From NCBI GenBank assembly GCA_041552055.1, contig JBFELO010000170.1:1-9686 (forward strand): 9,686 bases of DNA, read 5' to 3'. Below the pieces are notes generated by a model. That model did not search any database. It was given only the letters and a program-made list of their open reading frames with translations, and had not been told where the DNA came from. Source of the stretch: JBFELO01 sp041552055 (GTDB lineage Bacteria > Acidobacteriota > Thermoanaerobaculia > Thermoanaerobaculales > Sulfomarinibacteraceae). The position numbers and the translations under genes were made by a program. Of the stretch, positions 1 through 4,364 are shown piece after piece. Each line of letters starts with the position of its first letter. The first letter of the stretch is position 1.

Positions 1-122
1 GAGAAAGACGTACCAGCCGGCCGAGATCAGCCCAAAACCACCGACGATGCCAACCCGCTCCCCCTTTTTATCCGCCAGCCAGCCCGCCGGGGTCATAAAG
101 ATCATGGCCACGACGGCCGAAA
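1..122 (-). pseudogene. MFS transporter fragment, second and third membrane segments, open at the left edge
   Basis: Reading leftward from about 122, the minus strand encodes a hydrophobic stretch (SAVVAMIFMTPAG), then WLADKKGERVG, then a second hydrophobic stretch ending at base 1. The GWLADKKGER segment matches MFS motif A (GxxxDRxGRR), which lies between membrane helices 2 and 3 of these transporters. No first helix and no start codon belong to it: upstream, the same frame becomes AhpD-like sequence (DEEIGAVQS). The visible part is therefore an MFS gene that lost its first helix, or one half of a chimera. It may be longer outside the window. The substrate cannot be inferred. The family is fairly certain; whether anything is expressed is doubtful, because the only ribosome binding site belongs to the AhpD-like gene and is out of frame with this segment. 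Confidence 0.6.
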
Positions 123-325
123 TCGATTGCACGGCGCCGATCTCTTCATCCGTGATGCCCGACTTCCTGGCAACGCCAATTACAGGAGTCCATTCACGGG
201 TAGCACGCCACCGACAGCGAGGTGGCGAGGTGGGTCATGAGGGTCGTCTTCTCGTCGAGAATGTCGTTGTGCCGGGCCGACTTGTAGAACGCGCCGAACG
301 CTTTGCGCTGCTTTCCCGGAAGCAT
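122..325 (-). pseudogene. AhpD/carboxymuconolactone-decarboxylase-like gene, copy 1, with in-frame TGA at the CxxC motif and a frameshift
   Basis: The start is the ATG at 325-323, preceded by a strong Shine-Dalgarno GAGGAGGG (330-337). The product begins MLPGKQRKAFGAFYKSAR and continues with LDEKTTLMTHLATSLSVACYP, the usual helix before the redox CxxC of AhpD-fold proteins. At codon 44 (196-194) TGA replaces the second Cys of CYPC. About 20 bases further on there is one extra base relative to copy 2. In the shifted frame the homology resumes as GVARKSGITDEEIGAVQS, and then at about 120-125 it becomes MFS sequence instead of the expected AhpD C-terminus. AhpD-like proteins reduce peroxides or disulfides through the CxxC pair. 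Selenocysteine at this position would give CxxU, a type known in bacterial selenoproteomes. The frameshift and the switch to MFS sequence make this a probable pseudogene unless the extra base is a sequencing error. Confidence 0.65.
165..187 (-). promoter_or_regulatory. SECIS-like hairpin candidate downstream of the TGA, copy 1 (weakened)
   Basis: Starting 7 bases after the TGA (196-194), minus-strand TGGC-GTT-GCCA forms a short stem with a three-base loop, flanked by TCC/GGA with a one-sided bulge of six bases. An alternative pairing is TCCTG/CAGGA. The GGC-GTT-GCC core is identical in copy 2 at the equivalent place. Bacterial SECIS elements lie directly 3' of the UGA with an apical loop roughly 16-37 bases downstream, and here the loop starts about 19 bases after the TGA. 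The extra base in this copy falls inside the arm, so the structure is probably damaged. The same bases also encode the conserved GVAR, so conservation alone does not prove an RNA role. Confidence 0.3.
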
Positions 326-475
326 TTTGCCCTCCTCGGCCGTTGATGCGGATTGGTGTTTTTCTCGTTTCAGAAGCGGGATGCCAGGTGCGGCTTTAGT
401 CATAGCTCCGAGACCCCCCGGTGGCTACCGCTGCATCGGCATCGCGGTCGCGTCGTTGGCTCGTAAGTCGATGAC

Positions 476-917
476 CTACGCGGACACCAGTACCCCTGAG
501 CCCGACATCACCTCTAGCCGGGCCAGCCCCCACCCCGGTCCGGGACGGCCGGCGCGCCTCGCGAAGGGCTCGAGATCCCGGATCAGCTCGCCTGGATCGA
601 GGTCGAGGTTGTAGGCGCGGAGTTTTGCTTGCATCAGCCGCCATGAGGTGGATCCGCACCGAGGCATCGACGATGCCCGCTTTGGCGACGGCGAGGTTGG
701 TCCGGAACCGGTCCCGCTCCTGGCGCAGGTCGGACAACCACGCCGTGTCTCCGGCCGCCAGACTCTGGTCCGCGCTGTGGAGTGCGAAACTCTGGCCGAA
801 GGTGCCCTCGGTCGCTCGGTTGTAGGTCCGTGCAGCGGCCCTCAGGGGGCGGCTGGAGCGTACCTCGAGCAGGACCTTCCCAAGGTATGGGAGGCTGCCG
901 ACGACGTCTTCGAACAC
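476..917 (-). pseudogene. Unrecognised gene, apparently frameshifted once
   Basis: From a possible GTG at 917 the minus strand reads as a plausible helical protein (KVLLEVRSSRPLRAAARTYN, then QSLAAGDTAWLSDLRQERDR and AVAKAGIVDASVRIHLM). Near 636-645 the sense of the sequence moves to another frame, which continues RLMQAKLRAYNLDLDPGELI and ends at a TAG (478-476). Removing one G from the GG at the ATGGCGG site joins the two as HLMRLMQAKL, which reads naturally. The first frame is also open upstream to about 1048, overlapping the start of the glycosyltransferase, so its true 5' end is unclear and no good ribosome binding site is visible. I recognise no domain. The helical, QERD-rich stretch is only faintly reminiscent of TolC-type periplasmic helices. 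It may be a decayed gene or a compositional open frame. Confidence 0.35.
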
Positions 918-1033
918 ACCCCGACCGGCTGCGACCCTGACGGTGGTTGTGGAGCGGCTGATCCTGTGGTCCGAGAGGGTCCAAAACGGTGTGTTAGCCT
1001 GAGCGCGAGCGAAAGGAACTTCCCATCCCGCGG

Positions 1034-1774
1034 TTGAGCATCGTTATTCCAGCCCTCGACGAAGTGGGGCGCCTACCGCCGAACCTCGACCGCATCGGGG
1101 CCTATTTGGCGGCAAACCCCGAGTGGCTTCCGGCCGAGATCCTGGTCGTCGATGATGGCTCAACCGACGGAACGGCGGAGGCGGTTGGCGCGGTCCAGCT
1201 GCCGGAGGACATCGACCTGCGGGTCTTGATCCACCCCGTCAACCTCGGCAAGGGGGCAGCGGTCCGCACGGGCTTTGCCGCCACGAGTGGCCTGTGGGTA
1301 CTGCTCACCGACGCCGACCTGTCAGCGCCGATCGACGAGCTGCCGGTCCTGGTTTCCGCCGCCGGCGCCGGTACCGTGGCGATCGGTTCCCGGGCGGTCG
1401 ACCGCCGCCTGATCGAAGCTCGTCAGCCCTGGTATCGAGACCTCATGGGACGCACCTTCAACCTCGGGGTGCGCTCCTTGGCCCTCGGTGAAATCCACGA
1501 CACGCAGTGCGGCTTCAAGCTCTTTCCCGGAGAGCTGGCGCGGGCGCTGGCGGCGAACCAGCGCCTCGATGGATTTGCATTCGACGTGGAGCTTTTGGCC
1601 CTCTCACGAAGCTGGGGGTACGAGATCCACGAGGTGGGAGTTCGGTGGCGCCACGTGGAGGCCTCCCGGGTCCTACCCGTTCGGCACTCGAGCCAGATGC
1701 TGCGCGATCTCGTACGCCTTTGGTGGTGGAGGATCTCTGGCGGGATTCCGACCCGCCCGGAAGCGCCGACATAA
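1034..1774 (+). CDS. Family 2 glycosyltransferase, dolichyl-phosphate beta-glucosyltransferase type
   Basis: The product is a cytosolic or membrane-surface GT-A enzyme of 246 aa, expected to move a sugar from a nucleotide donor onto a polyprenyl (or similar) phosphate. It opens with SIVIPALDE, then has VVDDGSTDGT (about 38-47) for nucleotide binding, NLGKGAAVRTG (70-80), TDADLSAP (92-99, with the metal-binding D-x-D), GSRA (118-121), DTQCGFKLF (156-164), FAFDVELL (181-188) and WRHVEASRV (205-213). The DTQCGFKLF and WRH/SR pair are typical of Alg5/DPG-synthase-like members. Length is usual for the subgroup, and there is no C-terminal membrane domain, only the short aromatic segment RLWWWRI. 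The start is a TTG at 1034; the frame is open upstream to 998 but has no ATG or GTG. The AAAGGAA at about 1012-1018 is rather far from the TTG, so the true start is uncertain. The gene stands alone on the plus strand. Confidence 0.88.
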   Translation: MSIVIPALDEVGRLPPNLDRIGAYLAANPEWLPAEILVVDDGSTDGTAEAVGAVQLPEDIDLRVLIHPVNLGKGAAVRTGFAATSGLWVLLTDADLSAPIDELPVLVSAAGAGTVAIGSRAVDRRLIEARQPWYRDLMGRTFNLGVRSLALGEIHDTQCGFKLFPGELARALAANQRLDGFAFDVELLALSRSWGYEIHEVGVRWRHVEASRVLPVRHSSQMLRDLVRLWWWRISGGIPTRPEAPT

Positions 1775-1935
1775 CCACCGAGGTCCGCGGTCAGGACTCC
1801 CTGAACGCGCTCAGCCACCTTGCCCCGCGATATGCCCAACATGCGCATTCCTGGAACCGTTCCGGCGGGTAACAGACCGCAGCTCACGAGAAGGTCAGAG
1901 AAAATGTCCCGGGCGGTCACTGCAGCATTGGAAAG
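1775..1935. other. Spacer between the glycosyltransferase and the transposon, no supported gene
   Basis: The stretch starts at the TAA of the glycosyltransferase gene and ends at the left boundary motif of the transposase element. A minus-strand frame is open through it and on into the antisense of the glycosyltransferase gene, but it shows no recognisable motif. I tested it as the missing 3' half of the transglutaminase-like gene cut at 2994, and it does not resemble that domain. No convincing terminator with a T-run was seen. Confidence 0.5.
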
Positions 1936-1951
1936 AAAGGTGCCGGGCACA
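1936..1951 (+). repeat. Left boundary palindrome of the transposase element
   Basis: AAAGGTGCC-G-GGCACA is an imperfect inverted repeat (GGTGCC against GGCACa) preceded by AAA. It mirrors the motif at 2978-2994. It lies 17 bases beyond the transposase stop codon. Confidence 0.7.
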
Positions 1952-1968
1952 GATTTCCGTATCTATCA

Positions 1969-2940
1969 TCATCTTTCCTCTCGTGCTGCGTTATCCAGAT
2001 CCTCCGCCGCGGCCGCAAAAAGAGCATCCTCCAACCTCCGCTTTGCACCTCTCCTCGCCCAGAGGCTTACACCATCCTCGCTCTTGCCGAGCTCCCTCGC
2101 GAGGTCCTTCACCCGTACCCCGTACAGCCCGACGCCGATCAGACCCACAAGCTCGCGAGCCCAGACGACCTCTTTTTGCCGGCCTCGTCCCGCAACGTCT
2201 GCCCTCTCCACCTCAAGATGACCGCACGCCAACGCCAACCAATCCTCTGCTTCAAATCGACGTCGGTACGGGCTCGTGCTCCGGCCCAGCTCGTCGGCCT
2301 TCTCGCTGCCAGCAGGTTTCAGCTCATCGTCCGCCGGTGGGCGACCCAGACGCCACCAGGGCAGCCCCCCGGGTACCTGTCCTGACCACTCGAAGCCAGC
2401 CACCAACCGTAGCGTTGATCGATACGCCGCCAGAGATGCCCTCCGGGATTCACCGAAGACTGAGAGTGCGTCATCGATCGATACAATCGGCCGCTTCCGC
2501 ATTCCCAGCACGTCGCGGTGCCCTGACCACCGGTACTTCCGTGGTCGATCGACGATGCCTGCCTTCACCGGATTGAGATGCGCATACGCTATCAGGCGCC
2601 CAAGGTAATCCTCTCGATCCACATGCTTCGCCTTGTACCTCCCCCGCCACAGATGCCCATCTACCTTCGCCCTTCTGTTTCGAGTCCGAGTCACCTCCTG
2701 TTGCAGCGTCTTCATCGACCGCGACAGGGGCACCGCGCCCATTCGAACAACCAGGTGGTAATGGTTGCTCATCAGCGTCCACGCGTAAACTACCATCTCG
2801 TCTCGCTCAGCCACTTTGCGAAGCAACTGAACGAATCGAGCGGCAAGGGCCTCATCCGAGAACGTGTCTTCCTCCCCGCCCACTCTGTTGTAGACGTGGT
2901 AGATGGTCCCCTCCTCAAGAACCCTGGCAGGTCTCGGCAT
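1969..2940 (-). CDS. REP-associated tyrosine transposase (Y1_Tnp / TnpA-REP family)
   Basis: This 323-aa single-strand DNA transposase cuts and rejoins DNA through a tyrosine. The N-terminus has the family signature TIYHVYNRV (12-20). The HUH motif is in LMSNHYHLVV (His60 and His62). GHLWRGRYKAKHV follows at 95-107, then DYLGRLIAYAHLNPVKAGIV (111-130), with Tyr112 as the likely catalytic residue; the His-to-Tyr spacing of about 50 fits the family. After about residue 240 comes a C-terminal helical domain (WARELVGLIGVGLYGVRVKDLARE) that looks like the helix-turn-helix found in longer RAYTs. The start is the ATG at 2940, with GGGA a short distance upstream, and the gene ends in TGA. The reading frame is intact and all key residues are present, so the protein may be active. 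Its nearest partners are the palindromes at both ends and the dispersed AAAGGTGCC copies elsewhere in the window. Confidence 0.93.
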   Translation of the reverse strand: MPRPARVLEEGTIYHVYNRVGGEEDTFSDEALAARFVQLLRKVAERDEMVVYAWTLMSNHYHLVVRMGAVPLSRSMKTLQQEVTRTRNRRAKVDGHLWRGRYKAKHVDREDYLGRLIAYAHLNPVKAGIVDRPRKYRWSGHRDVLGMRKRPIVSIDDALSVFGESRRASLAAYRSTLRLVAGFEWSGQVPGGLPWWRLGRPPADDELKPAGSEKADELGRSTSPYRRRFEAEDWLALACGHLEVERADVAGRGRQKEVVWARELVGLIGVGLYGVRVKDLARELGKSEDGVSLWARRGAKRRLEDALFAAAAEDLDNAAREER

Positions 2941-2942
2941 CG

Positions 2943-3416
2943 TTATCCCTGTTCTGATCTTAACAAATCGGGAACTCGGTGCCTGGCACCTTTACGGACG
3001 AGGATCTCACGGTGCCGCAGCATGCCGCCGAGCAGATGGGACTCGAGCATGCAGGCGCCGACGAGCCGATCCTCGATCCGGCGCCGGTCGGTAAGGTTTC
3101 CCGGGCCCGTGTCCTCCAGCGCAGACAGGAGATCGGGCATCTTTGGGGGCCACGGCCGGGTCATCTCGGCCCAGGCCTCCCTGGGACCCTCGTGGTAGGG
3201 CAGCAAGTTGTGGTGCACGGTCAGACCCTGAGCGGTCCCGGCGATTCCGGTGACGTCATCGGGCAGCTCGTCGAGGATGGCCGAACGGTGCCCCGGGTCG
3301 GTGAATCGGCTCGGTGTCAGGTAATCACGGGCGATGACCTCGGCCGGGTCCACGGGCGCGCAGGCGACAGTGAGCAGCAGGACGGGCAGGACCACGGCAA
3401 CGGGCAGGCGTCTCAT
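2943..3416 (-). pseudogene. Secreted transglutaminase-like protein, 3' half lost at the transposon end
   Basis: The start is the ATG at 3416, with a strong AGGAGG at 3424-3429. The product opens MRRLPVAVVLPVLLLTVACA, a signal peptide; cleavage after ACA (18-20) is likely, and lipidation at Cys19 is possible though the lipobox is not canonical. The body (DPGHRSAILDELPDDVTGI, a VHHNLLPYH segment, then DRLVGACMLESHLLGGMLRH at 116-135) resembles the region of bacterial transglutaminase-like proteins that precedes and includes the catalytic Cys, here probably Cys122. The expected continuation (PARVRCGFA and the His and Asp residues) is missing. From about residue 141 the frame enters the transposon end palindrome and adds 16 unrelated residues before a TAA. 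The fragment of 157 residues lacks the rest of the catalytic triad and is presumably inactive. The family assignment rests on motif memory, at moderate confidence. Confidence 0.6.
2978..2994 (-). repeat. Right boundary palindrome of the transposase element
   Basis: GGTGCC-T-GGCACC is a perfect inverted repeat around one base, followed by TTTA. Read on the minus strand it is TAAAGGTGCCAGGCACC, the inverted partner of 1936-1951. It lies between the transposase start codon (2940) and the interrupted transglutaminase-like gene, whose reading frame runs through it. Confidence 0.75.
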
Positions 3417-3544
3417 CGGTTCTCCTCCTGCGAGGCATACCCAACAATCGGCGAAACGGCCCATGGTGGATGCGCCACCGTACAGGAAGGTTTCTCCCCG
3501 CGCGAGGTGTCCCTGCCCCCCATGCACTACATTCCGTCGCCCAC

Positions 3545-3793
3545 CTATCTGAACCGTGCGCGGATTCTACCCGTCTGCTGGGCCATCACGATCGACCGCA
3601 CGGCGGCGATCTCTTCATCCGCGATGCCCACCTACCTGGCAACGCCGAGGTAGGACTCCTTTCACGGGAAGCACGCCACTGACATCCACGTGGCCAGGTG
3701 GATCATGATCGTCGCCTTCTCGTCGAGAATGTCGGCGTACCGGGCGGACCGGTAAAGCGCGCCGAAGGCAGTGCGTTGCTCCTCCGGAAGCAT
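3545..3793 (-). pseudogene. AhpD/carboxymuconolactone-decarboxylase-like gene, copy 2, with TGA at the CxxC motif and a TAG ten codons later
   Basis: The start is the ATG at 3793, behind the purine-rich GGGGAGGG (3798-3805). Read through, it gives 82 residues: MLPEEQRTAFGALYRSAR, LDEKATIMIHLATWMSVACFP, the TGA at codon 44 (3664-3662), KESYLGVAR, a TAG at codon 54 (3634-3632), then GIADEEIAAVRSIVMA and a basic tail to a final TAG at 3545. No indel is needed anywhere. The TGA sits where AhpD-like proteins have the second Cys of CxxC, as in copy 1, which argues for selenocysteine (CFPU). The TAG is where copy 1 has AAG (Lys), so it is one substitution away from sense. By hand count 31 of the first 44 codons agree with copy 1. 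It lies 93 bases downstream of the 97-aa gene and upstream of the transglutaminase-like fragment on the same strand, possibly one transcript. Either it is a pseudogene of a selenoprotein or the TAG is a sequencing error. Confidence 0.65.
3631..3654 (-). promoter_or_regulatory. SECIS-like hairpin 3' of the TGA, copy 2
   Basis: On the minus strand CCTACCT pairs perfectly with AGGTAGG, and inside it GGC pairs with GCC around a GTT loop with one bulged C: ten base pairs in total. The hairpin starts 7 bases after the TGA, and its loop is about 18 bases after it, within the usual window of bacterial SECIS elements. The core GGC-GTT-GCC is shared with copy 1. The TAG lies in the 3' arm; with the presumed ancestral AAG the stem would carry one A-A mismatch, which would look more like an internal bulge. 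Confidence 0.4.
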
Positions 3794-3813
3794 GATGCCC
3801 TCCCCGGTCATCG

Positions 3814-3832
3814 ATGGGAATCGGAATCCCAT
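3814..3832. promoter_or_regulatory. Short inverted repeat upstream of AhpD-like copy 2
   Basis: ATGGGA and TCCCAT are separated by seven bases and lie 21 bases upstream of the ATG at 3793, close to where a promoter or operator for this gene would be. The interior also contains a tandem GGAATC. No -35/-10 pair could be assigned with confidence. It could be chance. Confidence 0.2.
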
Positions 3833-3864
3833 TGCGTTTCACGTCGGGTGCCGGGCGCCCACTC

Positions 3865-3881
3865 GCGCTCCAGTCGAGCGC
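3865..3881 (-). terminator. Possible hairpin after the 97-aa gene
   Basis: GCGCTC and GAGCGC pair perfectly around a five-base loop, beginning five bases after the TGA of the 97-aa gene. There is no following T-run, so it is not a classical intrinsic terminator. It may be an mRNA 3' structure or a processing point before AhpD-like copy 2. Confidence 0.25.
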
Positions 3882-3886
3882 TCTAC

Positions 3887-4180
3887 TCACGACGACGCCT
3901 TCTCGAGGCCCTTTCGGAGATCGTCGCCGTTCATCACCGGCAGGAACTCGACCGCGGCGTCGAGGGCAAGGAAGAGCCGCTCGGCGATCTGCGGGATCTG
4001 CGACGGGTCGGTCATGTCGAACACCATCTGGCCGGCGCGCTCTCCGCCTTCCGGGAAGAAATACGCCGCCTCCGGTTTGAGCTCCTCCATCAGCGACTCC
4101 ATCGTCCTCTGCAGCGAACCATCTCTGATTGCCTCGTTGCCCTTCTCCACGGGAACCGTCCACCTCAACATCGTGCGCAT
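3887..4180 (-). CDS. Small conserved-type protein, probable dimeric alpha/beta-barrel (ferredoxin-like) fold
   Basis: This is a 97-aa cytosolic protein of unknown role, with no signal peptide or membrane segment. It begins MRTMLRWTVPVEKGNEAIRD, a beta strand and helix arrangement common in small dimeric alpha/beta-barrel proteins. It continues with MESLMEELKPEAAYFFPEGG (about 28-47), MVFDMTDPSQIPQIAERLF (52-70), and LDAAVEFLPVMNGDDLRKGL (72-92). The pattern of a beta strand after the first helix, a DxxDPSQIP loop and a C-terminal VEFxPVMNxxDL is typical of hypothetical proteins annotated only by fold. The start is the ATG at 4180, with a textbook GGAGG (4186-4190). The stop is TGA. It is the first of three short minus-strand genes (then AhpD-like copy 2 and the transglutaminase-like fragment), so it may share a transcript with them. 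Fold assignment is an inference from motif resemblance; the frame being a real gene is near certain. Confidence 0.85.
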   Translation of the reverse strand: MRTMLRWTVPVEKGNEAIRDGSLQRTMESLMEELKPEAAYFFPEGGERAGQMVFDMTDPSQIPQIAERLFLALDAAVEFLPVMNGDDLRKGLEKASS

Positions 4181-4364
4181 CTCAGCCTCCTTTCTTCATC
4201 GAGCAACAGCCCACAGAGGCGATTGCCCAGGTCAACGAACCTTGTCTCTGGGTCACTCTTTTCCCTTAACGTCTCGCCAGATGATGGGATTCCGTCTCAA
4301 AAGGACAGCTCGCCAGGGTGCGGCCCAACACGATGAAAGGTGCCGGGAAAGGAACCTTCTGACC
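4181..4364. other. Spacer between the HEAT-like gene and the 97-aa gene
   Basis: The 184 bases hold the ribosome binding site of the 97-aa gene at one end and the solo AAAGGTGCC motif at the other. On the minus strand a TTGACC is present, but I find no convincing -10 element at the right distance. There is no gene in any frame that I can support. Confidence 0.5.
4336..4347 (+). repeat. Solo copy of the transposon end motif, 3' of the HEAT-like gene
   Basis: AAAGGTGCCGGG matches the first twelve bases of the left transposon boundary at 1936 exactly, then diverges (AAAGG instead of CACA), so only half of the palindrome remains. It lies 17 bases past the stop of the HEAT-like gene. Confidence 0.5.

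Larger units (their letters stand above)
1936..2994 (-). mobile_element. RAYT-type (REP-associated Y1/HUH transposase) element with inverted boundary palindromes
   Basis: The element contains one transposase gene and is bounded by AAAGGTGCCGGGCACA on the left (1936-1951) and by the inverted counterpart GGTGCCTGGCACCTTTA on the right (2978-2994). The right boundary is supported independently: a transglutaminase-like reading frame loses family resemblance exactly where this motif starts. The total of about 1.06 kb fits a single-gene Y1 element. Y1/HUH transposases recognise short hairpin-forming palindromes at element ends and usually leave no target duplication, and none is obvious here. The outer limits are inferred from the motif pair and could be off by a few bases. 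Confidence 0.7.

Noticed and set aside
194..196. TGA read as Trp under an alternative genetic code
   Set aside because: TGA ends the transposase, HEAT-like and 97-aa genes, TGG is used for Trp throughout, and the site aligns with a catalytic Cys rather than a Trp.
372..392. Sigma-54-like TGGCAT...TTCT element upstream of AhpD-like copy 1
   Set aside because: The essential GC of the -12 box is missing, so it does not meet the sigma-54 pattern.
798..806. GAAGGTGCC at 798 and 8655 as further transposon end motifs
   Set aside because: Both lack the AAA lead and the second half of the palindrome. The one at 798 lies inside a possible coding stretch, and single matches of this kind are expected in GC-rich DNA.
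1488..2576. 362-codon plus-strand open frame over the glycosyltransferase end and the transposase
   Set aside because: It is out of frame with the glycosyltransferase and antisense to the transposase, is Pro/Arg/Ser-rich, and shows no domain.
3632..3634. TAG in AhpD-like copy 2 as pyrrolysine or programmed read-through
   Set aside because: The paralogue has AAG there, the position is not catalytic, and a single A-to-T change explains it.
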